Below are positions 16,841-25,555 of a stretch of 52,757 bases of DNA, piece by piece. Source of the stretch: Muribaculaceae bacterium. Its GTDB lineage: Bacteria; Bacteroidota; Bacteroidia; Bacteroidales; Muribaculaceae. Made by a program: the position numbers and the translations under genes. The stretch covers positions 1-52,757 of the forward strand of contig JAFYYI010000075.1 of assembly GCA_017557665.1 (NCBI GenBank), given 5' to 3'. Each line of letters opens with the position of its first letter. Positions within the stretch are counted from its first letter, which is position 1. The notes under the pieces were generated by a model. The model ran no database searches, was not told the origin of the DNA, and saw only the letters and a list, made by a program, of their open reading frames with translations.

Positions 16841-17998
16841 ATGTTACTGAACAAGATATTGATGCAGATTCCCGTAACGGGACCCGACACGACCGCCGCC
16901 AACAAAATCCACGAGGCCACCAAAGCAGTCACGTCACAGGTGGATTCGCTGGCCAATAAACTTCACCCCGACTCCATCGCCACGATGACGCCCGACAAGA
17001 TTGTGAACCAGTTCAAGTATCTGGACCTGGGCAGCCTGGTGACGTCGCTGTCCAGCCAACTGATTTCGCTGGCTTTGCGCATCCTCGCCGCGATCCTGAT
17101 TTTCTACTTGGGAAAATTCATCATCAACAAGATCTACAGCGTGGCTCGCGCCATCATGATACGCAAGGACTTCGACCGCTCATTGATATCGTTCCTGCTG
17201 TCGTTTATCAAAATCACGTTGCTGTTCCTGCTTATCATCACCGTGATTGGTGTGCTGGGCATCGAGACCAGCTCGTTCATCGCCATCTTTGCCAGTGCCG
17301 GTGTCGCCATCGGCATGGCCCTGAGCGGCACGCTGCAGAACTTTGCCGGCGGTGTGCTCATCCTGCTGTTAAAGCCCTACAAGGTGGGCGATTACATCGA
17401 GTTTGGCGAACTCAAGGGCACGGTGCGCGAAATCCAGATTTTCAACACAATCATCAATACCTACAACAATGACCGCATCGTCATTCCCAACGGCGGCCTT
17501 GCCACGAGTTCGCTGAAGAACTTCAGTGCCGAGCACTACCACCGCGTGGAATGGCGCGTGGGCATCAGCTATGGCGACGATGTGGACACTGCGCGCAAGG
17601 TCGCCCTGGAGATTCTCGCTGCCGACCCGCGCATCGTGCACACCGATGCCGACGTCAAGGAAGATGAGCAGCCCGACGAAAAGCCCGTCGAGCAACACGA
17701 GGAGCCCACCCTGCCATGGTGGAAACGCCTGTTCCACTGGCATCGCCGTCGTACCGAGGAACTGCGAGAGGAGCATGAGGCCCGGTTGGCCGCATTGATT
17801 CCCAAGCCCGATTACAACCCGAGCGTGAACATCGAGAGTTTGGATGAAAGCCAGGTGACACTCATCGTGCGTGCCTGGACCGAAATCGCCAACTATTGGG
17901 GTGTGCTCTACAGCGTGAACGAGCAGATTTACAAGCAGTTCCCGCAGCACGGCATCCACTTCCCGTTCCCGCAGGTTGACGTTCACGTGAATAATTAG
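16841..17998 (+). CDS. small-conductance mechanosensitive channel (MscS family)
   Basis: The 385-residue protein has an N-terminal hydrophilic segment, three membrane helices (about 65-185), the pore-lining TM3 pattern rich in Gly and Ala (GVAIGMALSGTLQNFAGGVLILLLKPYKVGD), and the beta domain (about 185-240). MscS channels release solutes on osmotic downshock. A strongly charged insertion (about 272-320, KEDEQPDEKPVEQHEEP... RRRTEELREEHEARL) interrupts the C-terminal alpha/beta domain, which resumes at NPSVNIESL. Such an insertion would extend the cytoplasmic cage. A TPR-protein gene follows in the same direction. Confidence 0.9.
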   Translation: MLLNKILMQIPVTGPDTTAANKIHEATKAVTSQVDSLANKLHPDSIATMTPDKIVNQFKYLDLGSLVTSLSSQLISLALRILAAILIFYLGKFIINKIYSVARAIMIRKDFDRSLISFLLSFIKITLLFLLIITVIGVLGIETSSFIAIFASAGVAIGMALSGTLQNFAGGVLILLLKPYKVGDYIEFGELKGTVREIQIFNTIINTYNNDRIVIPNGGLATSSLKNFSAEHYHRVEWRVGISYGDDVDTARKVALEILAADPRIVHTDADVKEDEQPDEKPVEQHEEPTLPWWKRLFHWHRRRTEELREEHEARLAALIPKPDYNPSVNIESLDESQVTLIVRAWTEIANYWGVLYSVNEQIYKQFPQHGIHFPFPQVDVHVNN

Positions 17999-18045
17999 GA
18001 ATGAGGAATTAGAAATGAGAAATTAGAAATGAGAAATGAGGAATT
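17997..18045 (+). repeat. heptamer array E (AGAAATG family, 7 copies)
   Basis: AGGAATG, AGGAATT, AGAAATG, AGAAATT, AGAAATG, AGAAATG, AGGAATT run in exact period 7. The first unit overlaps the TAG stop of the mscS-like gene. Confidence 0.85.
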
Positions 18046-18088
18046 CGTTCCACTCAATCCGTTTCCTCCGTTTTATCCATTGGCAAGA

Positions 18089-19021
18089 ATGAAGAATAAG
18101 CTATCAAGGTCATTGTTGGTTGTGTTTGTGCTGTCATTGTCGTGGCAGCAAGCCGTGGCACAGGTGGTTAACTCCATCGGCGAGGAGAACATGAAGGTGG
18201 AGAAAGGCCTGAAACCGCAAGAGAAGAAGGCCGAGAGTCCCTATATTGCCGACCTGGACACCGAGACGCCCTATTTCCAGTATATCGACTCGGCCCAAAA
18301 CTATATCTACAGCCACGATTGGCCTGTGGCAGAGCAATGGCTGCTCAAGGCTTTCAAGGCTGACCCCGGCAACCCATCTAACTCAATGGTGCTCAGCAAC
18401 ATCGCCACGCTGCAACGCTATCAGGGGAAACTGGCTGATGCCGTGAAGAACTACACCCTAGCCCTCGACATGACGCCCCATGCCGTGACACTGCTGTTGA
18501 ACCGTGCCGCCCTGTATGTCGAGATGGACAGCATTGACCGCGCCATCGACGACTATGAACGCGTGTGCGAGCTCGACATGTATGACACCGAGGCCCGCTA
18601 CTCGCTGGGCGTGCTGGCCATGGAACACGGCGACACCAAGCGTGCCGAAGACCTGTTTAACGAGATCAAGCGCATCAACCCCAACTCGGGCCTCTATTAC
18701 GAGGGAATGGGACTGCTGCACAAACATAATGGCAACCATGCCCGAGCCGCCGAGATGTTCACGCGCGTCATCAAGGTGCAACCCAGCGCCCAACTGCTGG
18801 GCCACCGCGCCGACTGCAACCTGGCCATGAAACACCTCAACGACGCCGAGGAGGACATCCGCACCGCCCTCGAGATGACCCCCGACGACCCCTATCTGTA
18901 CCTGCTGCGCGCCAAGCTCAACAAGCTCCGCTTCCAGCGCGATGACATGAACCGCGACATCGAGATGGCAGTCTCCCTGGGCCTGAGCCGCGACTACATC
19001 AACCAGGCCCTCAACGAGTAA
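18089..19021 (+). CDS. secreted tetratricopeptide-repeat protein
   Basis: I take the start at the ATG at 18089 (MKNKLSRSLLVVFVLSLS), because it gives a proper signal peptide ending AVAQ; an upstream in-frame ATG at 18029 lies in repeat sequence. The 310-residue product has about seven TPR units from residue 65 on (for example AEQWLLKAFKADPGNPSN, ADAVKNYTLALDMTPHAVT, AEDLFNEIKRINPNSG, AAEMFTRVIKVQPSAQ). TPR proteins mediate protein-protein contacts; the partner is unknown. It is probably cotranscribed with the mscS-like gene. Confidence 0.85.
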   Translation: MKNKLSRSLLVVFVLSLSWQQAVAQVVNSIGEENMKVEKGLKPQEKKAESPYIADLDTETPYFQYIDSAQNYIYSHDWPVAEQWLLKAFKADPGNPSNSMVLSNIATLQRYQGKLADAVKNYTLALDMTPHAVTLLLNRAALYVEMDSIDRAIDDYERVCELDMYDTEARYSLGVLAMEHGDTKRAEDLFNEIKRINPNSGLYYEGMGLLHKHNGNHARAAEMFTRVIKVQPSAQLLGHRADCNLAMKHLNDAEEDIRTALEMTPDDPYLYLLRAKLNKLRFQRDDMNRDIEMAVSLGLSRDYINQALNE

Positions 19022-19097
19022 TTTTCAGACAACTGGACAGACAACAATGAACAACTAAAAGTTGTCATCGCTTGTTTATAAAAAACAAAGTGATTTG

Positions 19098-19128
19098 TTG
19101 CTGAACTGAATGAAAATCATTAATTTTG
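19098..19128 (+). promoter_or_regulatory. promoter of the SatD-like/DUF3307 pair
   Basis: TTG at 19098-19100, a 20-bp spacer and TAATTTTG at 19121-19128 fit the Bacteroidetes consensus. It implies a leader of about 135 nt. A weaker -7-like CATCTTTG lies at 19224-19231. Confidence 0.5.
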
Positions 19129-19267
19129 TGCTGGGATTCAGTAACTGAATGTATTATTGTTCTCAAAGGTAAGTCCCACTACCTACAGCCATTAATAGCT
19201 AAGTGTTTAATCTTACTATTTTATCATCTTTGGTATTCAATAAAGGATAAAAAAACAACAATAAGAT

Positions 19268-19924
19268 ATGAATAAACAATATGCCGCTATTTCGGCTGAC
19301 ATTGTTTCTTCGACATCATTATCCAAAGAGTCTTTGGTGGATTTGACTCAGAGGATTAAGCAGATGTTAGCAACTGCTGAGGGTACCTATCAGGGGTTTT
19401 GGGGGCGTCTTGTGAAGGGTGACAGCATTGAGTGTATCATGGAGCATCCTAAAGATGCGTTACGTGTTGCGCTCTTGCTCAAATCCAACATCAAGTCCTT
19501 TGTCCCAAAGGATGGAATTGCCAATGACAAATTCAAGCAATACGGCTTGCGTTTGGCCATAGGCATTGGCGAGATGCGCATCATCGACAAGGAACTGGAC
19601 TACATGGATGGAAAAGCCATTTACCTGTCGGGCAGGACTCTTGCCAACATGCGTGACAAGACCTGCGACAGTTTTCAAATCCTGATGCAACATGAGGTGG
19701 GCAACAAAGCGTTACCTGTTATCGCGATATTGCTCAATCATCTCACCAACAAGGCGACAAGTCGCCAGTGCGAAACCCTGTTCCACAAGTTGCAATGCAA
19801 GTCTGATAGCGAGGTTGCAAGCCGAATGGGCATTTCGCGTTCCGGTGTTAACCAGAACCTGCACAACATGGGTTGGGATGCCATTGAGCGTGCAATCAAG
19901 TATTTTGAACAGTTAGATTTTTAA
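19268..19924 (+). CDS. SatD-like protein with cyclase-like motifs and a C-terminal HTH
   Basis: The 218-residue protein resembles the SatD family. I also see motifs of class III nucleotidyl cyclase domains: ADIVSST at 10-16 (metal-type Asp D11), VKGDSIECIM at 49-58 (D52), LRLAIGIGE at 94-102, and DGKAIYLSGRT at 114-124 with the Arg (R123) but Tyr119 where cyclases have the transition-state Asn. The C-terminus (about 165-205) is a helix-turn-helix (SEVASRMGISRSGVNQNL), so it may bind DNA. Catalytic activity is doubtful because of the missing Asn. It is followed 12 bp later by a DUF3307 membrane protein, a pairing I believe is recurrent. Confidence 0.7.
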   Translation: MNKQYAAISADIVSSTSLSKESLVDLTQRIKQMLATAEGTYQGFWGRLVKGDSIECIMEHPKDALRVALLLKSNIKSFVPKDGIANDKFKQYGLRLAIGIGEMRIIDKELDYMDGKAIYLSGRTLANMRDKTCDSFQILMQHEVGNKALPVIAILLNHLTNKATSRQCETLFHKLQCKSDSEVASRMGISRSGVNQNLHNMGWDAIERAIKYFEQLDF

Positions 19925-19936
19925 CAATCAACAGCT

Positions 19937-20689
19937 ATGACAACAGGACAGATGATATTGAATCTATTACTCGCCCATGTGATTGGCGACTTTTACTGCC
20001 AGACAGGGCGTTCCTGTAACGGCAAGCGTGAAAAAGGATTGATGGGCATTGACCTGTATGTGCATGCGTTCATCATTCTTGTGCTCTCGTGGCTGTCGGC
20101 ATGGTCGTGGTCGTTCTGGTGGGCAGCCCTGGTCATTGGTGTGATACACCTGTTCATCGACGCTTCCAAAGCCGCCGTCGAGCGGAAACTCAAGATTGAG
20201 GGGCAACCAATCTATATGACGCGTTATGCCGTGTGGCCCTTTGTCATCGATCAGGTGTTCCATGTCGCTGTCATTGCTTTTGTCTTCTGGTGGTGGCTGC
20301 AATACAACGACTGGTGTCTACCCTCTTGGGAAAAGGTGCTGGGGACTCACAACTTATTGTTGATACTTGCCTTACTGTTGTCATGGAAGCCTGCCAATCT
20401 GCTTGTCAAGCATATTTTGGTTTATTGTCAGGTTGGTGTATTGGATAAAACTAAAGGTCAATTAGCCAACTACAAGGTGGGTGCACTCATTGGCACTCTT
20501 GAGCGCTGGCTAATTATCTTTTTCATGAGCATCCAGCAATATGTTGCTATTGGTTTTTTAGTGGCAGCTAAATCTATCCGGGACTTTGGTGTAAACCGTG
20601 AAAGTGAAAAATCAGAGTACGTCCTCGCTGGCACCATGCTGAGTATTTCAATAGGCATAGCCACTGGTCTGCTTCTTTTTATTAAATAA
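19937..20689 (+). CDS. DUF3307 membrane protein
   Basis: The 250-residue protein has about six to seven hydrophobic helices and the DUF3307 start (LLLAHVIGDFYCQT, then KGLMGIDLYVHAFII and GVIHLFIDASKAAVERK). Charged motifs with His and Asp inside or next to helices (LAHVIGDF, VIHLFIDASK) suggest a conserved polar site within the membrane. The function is unknown. It is almost certainly cotranscribed with the SatD-like gene and may be its effector or target; that is inference. Confidence 0.75.
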   Translation: MTTGQMILNLLLAHVIGDFYCQTGRSCNGKREKGLMGIDLYVHAFIILVLSWLSAWSWSFWWAALVIGVIHLFIDASKAAVERKLKIEGQPIYMTRYAVWPFVIDQVFHVAVIAFVFWWWLQYNDWCLPSWEKVLGTHNLLLILALLLSWKPANLLVKHILVYCQVGVLDKTKGQLANYKVGALIGTLERWLIIFFMSIQQYVAIGFLVAAKSIRDFGVNRESEKSEYVLAGTMLSISIGIATGLLLFIK

Positions 20690-20757
20690 ATGCTTTCATC
20701 TTGCGACACGAGCATTTGATGTGTGAGTAACATTCTATTCATTTCCTTATTTCTGTG

Positions 20758-20765
20758 TATCTTTG
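20758..20765 (+). promoter_or_regulatory. -7 box of rlmD, close to the start codon
   Basis: TATCTTTG matches the -7 consensus. Its TTG has been read by some as a start codon, but it is part of the promoter. The ATG at 20775 begins 10 bp after the box, so the transcript would be leaderless or nearly so. Confidence 0.6.
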
Positions 20766-20774
20766 CCGTCGATT

Positions 20775-22187
20775 ATGAGAAAGAAGAAAAAAGATATTCC
20801 GGTAATTGAGAATTTTGAGATAACGGGCGTGGCGGCCGAGGGCAAGAGCCTTGGGCGCTGGAACGACCTGGTGGTGTTTGTCCCCTTTGGTGCTCCCGGC
20901 GATGTAATTGACCTGAAAATCGACCGCAAGAAGCACAGTTATGCCGAGGGGCATATCGAGCGGCTGGTCAAGCCCAGTGAATTGCGCGTGGAGCCGATGT
21001 GCGAGCACTTCGGGCTGTGCGGCGGCTGCAAGTGGCAACACCTGCCTTATGACTACCAGTTGCAGTGCAAGCAGCAGCAGGTGGTGGATGCCATGGAGCG
21101 CATCGCCAAGGTGCCGATTCCCGCCATCAACCCCATCCTGGGTTCGGCCGTGACGACACATTACCGCAACAAGTTGGAATTCACGTTCAGCAACAAGTGC
21201 TGGCTCACGCGCGAGCAGCTCGACAGCGGCGCCGAGTTCCCTGACCGCAATGCGGCCGGTTTTCACATTCCAGGTGCCTTTGACAAGGTGCTCGACATCA
21301 AGCGCTGCTGGCTGCAGGACGACATCAGCAACGAGATGCGCCTGTTCATCCGCAACCACTGTGTCGAGAAGGGCTACCCGTTCTATGACATCCGCGGCCA
21401 GCAAGGTTTCATCCGCATGACGATGACACGCACCGCCAGCACAGGCGAAGTGATGGAGGTCATCGTCTTCGGTCAGGACGACCGTGCCGCCATCGACGAC
21501 GTGATGAGTGCCGTGCGCGACCGTTTCCCGCAGATTACCTCACTGCTCTATGTCGTCAACCTCAAGGTCAACGACTCGCTCGCCGACCAGGAGTTCATCA
21601 CCTACAGCGGGCGTGACTACATCGAGGAGGAGATGGAGGGCCTGCGGTTCCGTGTCGGCCCCAAGTCGTTCTATCAGACCAATTCCCGCCAGGCCTATGA
21701 GCTCTACAAGGTGGCACGCCGCATGGCCGCTCTCACGGGCGAGGAACTGGTCTATGACCTCTACACCGGCACCGGCACCATCGCCAACTTTGTCGCTCGC
21801 CAAGCCCGTCAGGTCATCGGCATCGAGTATGTCCCTGAGGCCATCGAGGACGCCAAATTGAATTCCCGTGTCAACAGCATCGACAACACCCTGTTCTATG
21901 CTGGCGACATGAAAGATGTGCTCACCGACGACTTCATCGCCAAGCACGGCCGACCCGAGGTGATGATTATCGACCCACCGCGTGCCGGCATGCACGAGGA
22001 TGTTGTCAAGGTCATCCTGAACGCCGAGCCGCAGCGCCTGGTCTATGTGAGCTGCAATCCCGCCACCCAGGCACGAGACATCGCCCTGCTCGACGAGAAA
22101 TACCGTGTAATGGAAATCCAGCCTGTGGACATGTTCCCCCACACCCACCACGTCGAGAACGTCGCCCTGCTGGAGTTGAAAGCGTAA
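20775..22187 (+). CDS. rlmD: 23S rRNA (uracil-1939-C5)-methyltransferase
   Basis: The 470-residue product is a TrmA/RumA-type SAM-dependent RNA methyltransferase. It has an N-terminal TRAM-like domain (about 10-65), the iron-sulfur cluster cysteines C76, C82, C85 and C178, the SAM-binding segment DLYTGTGTIANF, the DPPRAGM motif and the catalytic cysteine in YVSCNPATQARD. Members methylate U1939 of 23S rRNA or a nearby uracil; with several paralogues in Bacteroidales the exact site is not certain. The start is ATG 20775; the longer TTG frame begins inside the promoter. It converges with the ABC transporter genes, 36 bp away. Confidence 0.9.
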   Translation: MRKKKKDIPVIENFEITGVAAEGKSLGRWNDLVVFVPFGAPGDVIDLKIDRKKHSYAEGHIERLVKPSELRVEPMCEHFGLCGGCKWQHLPYDYQLQCKQQQVVDAMERIAKVPIPAINPILGSAVTTHYRNKLEFTFSNKCWLTREQLDSGAEFPDRNAAGFHIPGAFDKVLDIKRCWLQDDISNEMRLFIRNHCVEKGYPFYDIRGQQGFIRMTMTRTASTGEVMEVIVFGQDDRAAIDDVMSAVRDRFPQITSLLYVVNLKVNDSLADQEFITYSGRDYIEEEMEGLRFRVGPKSFYQTNSRQAYELYKVARRMAALTGEELVYDLYTGTGTIANFVARQARQVIGIEYVPEAIEDAKLNSRVNSIDNTLFYAGDMKDVLTDDFIAKHGRPEVMIIDPPRAGMHEDVVKVILNAEPQRLVYVSCNPATQARDIALLDEKYRVMEIQPVDMFPHTHHVENVALLELKA

Positions 22188-22223
22188 TCAAATTTTTGCC
22201 CCGAGGGGATTGGGGCGAGAGCT

Positions 22224-22898
22224 TCACAATTGAGTTTTTTCGACGAGGAAGCCGTCGAGCATGTTGACCACGCGGTGGGCATAGGATGCGTCGCGCTGCG
22301 AGTGTGTCACCATGACGATGGTGGTACCCTCGTCGTTGAGTTCGGCCAGCAGGTCCATCACTTCCTTGCCGTTGCGGGTATCAAGGTTGCCTGTCGGCTC
22401 ATCGGCGAGAATGAGCCTGGGGCCGCACACCAGTGCCCGTGCGATGGCCGTGCGTTGCTGCTGGCCGCCCGAGAGTTGGTTGGGATAATGCTTGGCCCTG
22501 TGCGAGATATTGAGTTGCCGCAGCACATCCATCACCTTGGTCTTGCGCACGTCGGCCGGCACGCCCATGTACTTGAGCGGCAGTTCCACATTCTGCTCCA
22601 CAGTGAGTTCCTCGATGAGATTGAAGCTCTGAAACACAAAACCGATTTTGCCCTTGCGCAGCTCGGTGCGCTGGTTTTCCTTAAACTGCGCCACCTCAAC
22701 ACCATCGAGCAGATAGCTGCCCTCGGTGGGATTGTCCAGCAAGCCCAGGATATTGAGCAACGTGGTCTTGCCGCAGCCCGACGGTCCCATGATGGCGACA
22801 AAGTCACCCTCATTCACGTCGAGGTCTATGCCACCCAGCGCAACGGTGGAGATTTCGCCGTAGCTGAACACCTTTTTGAGATTTCTTACTTCTATCAT
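22224..22898 (-). CDS. ABC transporter ATP-binding protein (MacB/LolD type)
   Basis: The 224-residue ATPase shows Walker A GPSGCGKT (38-45), signature LSGGQQQR (142-149) and Walker B LILADEPT (162-169), followed by the NLD D-loop. Sequence and size are those of the LolD/MacB/SalX group, which works with FtsX-type permeases in efflux, lipoprotein release or mechanotransmission. It starts 30 bp after the permease gene on the same strand, so the two form an operon. Confidence 0.92.
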   Translation of the reverse strand: MIEVRNLKKVFSYGEISTVALGGIDLDVNEGDFVAIMGPSGCGKTTLLNILGLLDNPTEGSYLLDGVEVAQFKENQRTELRKGKIGFVFQSFNLIEELTVEQNVELPLKYMGVPADVRKTKVMDVLRQLNISHRAKHYPNQLSGGQQQRTAIARALVCGPRLILADEPTGNLDTRNGKEVMDLLAELNDEGTTIVMVTHSQRDASYAHRVVNMLDGFLVEKTQL

Positions 22899-22928
22899 AT
22901 CGCAATTGTCGGTTTTCGGTTTTGTGGA

Positions 22929-25349
22929 TTACTCATTCTTGAAGCTGTTGACGGGATTCTCGCGCGCGGTGCGCCAACTCTGCAGAATCACGGTGCCCAG
23001 GGTAACGGCACCCACGAGCAGCAAGGCCAGCGGGAAAATCCACCACTGAATGTCGGTGTGCTCGGCAAAATAATGCAGGGTCAGCCATCCGCAGAACACA
23101 GCGAGCGGCACGGCGAGGATAAAGGCCACGAGCGTCAGCCACGCATATTTCTTGCAGAACATCATGATGATTTCCCTCGACTTGGCACCCATCACCTTGC
23201 GGATGCCGATTTCCTTGCGGCGGTACTCGGTCTTGAACATCGTCAGGCAGAACACCCCGATGAGCGTGATGAGCATGCAGATGAGGGCGATGATGAGCAC
23301 CTGACGGATGTAGCGGAACTCGTTTTCATACACCTCATCCCTTAATAATTTGTCGAAGGACACGACTTCAACATCCGGTCCATAGTATTTGGCCATCAAT
23401 GCCTTGACTTGCTCTGTCACGCGACCACGGTTGGCATCGGGAGCCATGCGGACGGTCAAGGTCAGATTCACGTAGTCGGCAATCTCGCGGTTGAGGATGA
23501 ACAGGAACGGATGGTTGCTCATGATGCGTGTCGTGCCGTAACGGATATCCTCGCAGACCCCAACGACTGCGGCGCTATCGGTGACATTGAGTCCCGTTGA
23601 CAACCGGTCGCCCATCTGCAGCCAGTCCCACTTCTTGCGGGCTGACTCATTCATGATGATGGCGGTCGTATCATCGTCCAGGAAGGTGCGGCCTTCAGTG
23701 ACCTTGATGCCCAGGGTCTTCAGGTAGTCGTTATTCACCTCGATGCAGCCAAACCTGATGTCATGGCCGTCCTTGTCACCCCGCTGGACGTTATGCCCGT
23801 CGGTGAATCCCACTGAATTGTTGGAGAAAGACACGGCATCAACCCCCGGACACTGCATCAGCTCCTGATAGAGCCTGTCAGCTCCGTCGGGGTGCGGCAA
23901 CCTTGATATCAATATCTGGTTCTTGTCGTAGCCGTAGGTAGAGTTATAGATATAGTTGCTCTGCATGTACAGGATGCCGATATAGCTGATCAGTGTCATT
24001 GAGATGAACAGCTGCAGGAATACCAGCAAGGAGCGCAGTTTGTGACCCTGCGGCGTCAGTCCGAAACTGCTCTTGAGCGCCACAGCCGGGGCAAACGAGG
24101 TGGCGAAGATGGCGGGATACACACCGGCAAAGACACCCACCACAATGGCGATGAAAAACATGAACAGCACCAGTCGCCAGTGGGCAATGAGACCGAGACT
24201 GCCTTCGGTGAGGCTCCGCGTGAGCGGCATCCCCTGAATCATCCAACACAGCACGAGAGACAACAGGCAAGCCACCACCGAAACGATGACACACTCGGCC
24301 ACAAAAGATATCCTCAGCGACAAACGTGAAGCGCCCAGCACACGCCGCGTGTTGAGGCTGCGCACGCGCATCGGACTCTCGGCAAGGGTGAAATTCAAGA
24401 AATTGATGGCAGCAATCATCATGACCAGCAGGCAAGCGAGTTTCAGGATGGTCACCATGCCTTTATAACCGCTGTCGCCATTGGTGAACGAGCTGTACTC
24501 AAAGTAGCTGTCCTTGAGCGGCGTGAACTGGATGTTCATCGTCTTGAGCGCGTTAATGATGTTCGGGGCTTCAGGGACTTCACCATAGCGCTCCATGTTA
24601 CGGATGAATCCGTCAATGATGGATTGCCTGAGACTTTGCCCGAAGGCGTCCAAATCGTCGGGCACCGCCTTGAACTTGATGATGCACTTGTGCAGGTAGT
24701 TGAAACTCAACAGATCGTCATCATACCTGCTGCAATAGATGTAGTTATCGACCTCACAATTCTCAGGAAAATCCTCATACACACCGAGCACCTTATAAGG
24801 GTAAATCGTGTCCTTGACTTTGCCCAGCGAGTCGACTTCAGGATAGGACATCCTCATCGTCTTGCCGGCAGCGTCGGCCGTCCCGAAGTATTCCACGGCG
24901 ATGCTCTGCGGGATGACCAACTCACCATGTCGGTCTTCATTCAACTCCAGGGTGCCACTGATGACCCTGTCAGTGAGAATGCTGATGGCCGTCTTGTTGG
25001 CACTTGAAACCGTGTACTTCACCTTGCCGTCACCCAGCAGGAAGTCGTAATCCTGCCCTTGGACTTCGGTCATGGAATAGGACTCCACCTGCTCCATGTC
25101 ACGCAGGCCCTCGCTGAACGGGTAGCAAACGAGGTCGCTGAATTCCCACTCGTTGTAAACGGCGTCGGTCTCCAGGCGATACAGGCGCTCATAGTCCTTG
25201 AGGTTGTGATTGAAGGTGTCCTGAAAATAGATTTGCGTCATGAACAGATAGAAAGTGGCAAAAGCCACAATCAGGCCCACCAGATTAAGCGCCGTCGCCA
25301 TCTTGAAGCGACGCGCCATATACATGATATTGGCCAGGGTCTCACGCAT
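22929..25349 (-). CDS. ABC transporter permease, double MacB-PCD/FtsX type
   Basis: The 806-residue protein has one N-terminal helix (about 20-40), a periplasmic MacB-PCD-like domain (about 45-290), a first FtsX block of three helices (about 295-415), a lone helix near 435, a second periplasmic domain (about 460-675), and a final FtsX block (about 690-800). The conserved motif RRKEIGIRKVMGA marks the second FtsX block. This eight-helix layout is typical of Bacteroidetes exporters of antimicrobial or unknown substrates. It precedes and overlaps in function with the ATPase gene. Confidence 0.9.
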   Translation of the reverse strand: MRETLANIMYMARRFKMATALNLVGLIVAFATFYLFMTQIYFQDTFNHNLKDYERLYRLETDAVYNEWEFSDLVCYPFSEGLRDMEQVESYSMTEVQGQDYDFLLGDGKVKYTVSSANKTAISILTDRVISGTLELNEDRHGELVIPQSIAVEYFGTADAAGKTMRMSYPEVDSLGKVKDTIYPYKVLGVYEDFPENCEVDNYIYCSRYDDDLLSFNYLHKCIIKFKAVPDDLDAFGQSLRQSIIDGFIRNMERYGEVPEAPNIINALKTMNIQFTPLKDSYFEYSSFTNGDSGYKGMVTILKLACLLVMMIAAINFLNFTLAESPMRVRSLNTRRVLGASRLSLRISFVAECVIVSVVACLLSLVLCWMIQGMPLTRSLTEGSLGLIAHWRLVLFMFFIAIVVGVFAGVYPAIFATSFAPAVALKSSFGLTPQGHKLRSLLVFLQLFISMTLISYIGILYMQSNYIYNSTYGYDKNQILISRLPHPDGADRLYQELMQCPGVDAVSFSNNSVGFTDGHNVQRGDKDGHDIRFGCIEVNNDYLKTLGIKVTEGRTFLDDDTTAIIMNESARKKWDWLQMGDRLSTGLNVTDSAAVVGVCEDIRYGTTRIMSNHPFLFILNREIADYVNLTLTVRMAPDANRGRVTEQVKALMAKYYGPDVEVVSFDKLLRDEVYENEFRYIRQVLIIALICMLITLIGVFCLTMFKTEYRRKEIGIRKVMGAKSREIIMMFCKKYAWLTLVAFILAVPLAVFCGWLTLHYFAEHTDIQWWIFPLALLLVGAVTLGTVILQSWRTARENPVNSFKNE

Positions 25350-25491
25350 CTTGACGCTCCAGGTTATGCATTAACATGAACAAATGGACGCCATCAACCG
25401 GAAAGAGCACCTTCCCGGCCAATGAAGTCTACATTATTCTAACGTGACTCACTGCCGTCTTATTGTGATTTCCAACAGACAGTTATAAGCT

Positions 25492-25532
25492 AAAGTGTGA
25501 TGCACCATCAAGGGAGAGGTGCACCACACTTT
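25492..25532 (-). terminator. strong hairpin after the minus-strand M16 gene
   Basis: AAAGTGTGATGCACC at 25492-25506 pairs with GGTGCACCACACTTT at 25518-25532, with one mismatch in 15. It lies 23 bp after the stop at 25556. No T-run follows, so factor-dependent ending or RNA stabilisation is also possible. Confidence 0.55.
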
Positions 25533-25555
25533 CAGTTTAGATTATCGGGACTCTG

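Noticed and set aside
19268..20689. A Pycsar-type cyclase plus membrane effector defence system
   Set aside because: The SatD-like protein lacks the transition-state Asn and carries an HTH, and the second protein is DUF3307 and not a known Pycsar effector. I keep only the weaker signalling hypothesis.
20763..20777. TTG at 20763 as start of RlmD
   Set aside because: The TTG is part of the -7 box TATCTTTG. The ATG at 20775 gives the expected N-terminus.
22192..22216. A bidirectional terminator between rlmD and the ABC genes
   Set aside because: GCCCC and GGGGC can pair, but no T-run follows on either strand, so I did not list it as a feature.
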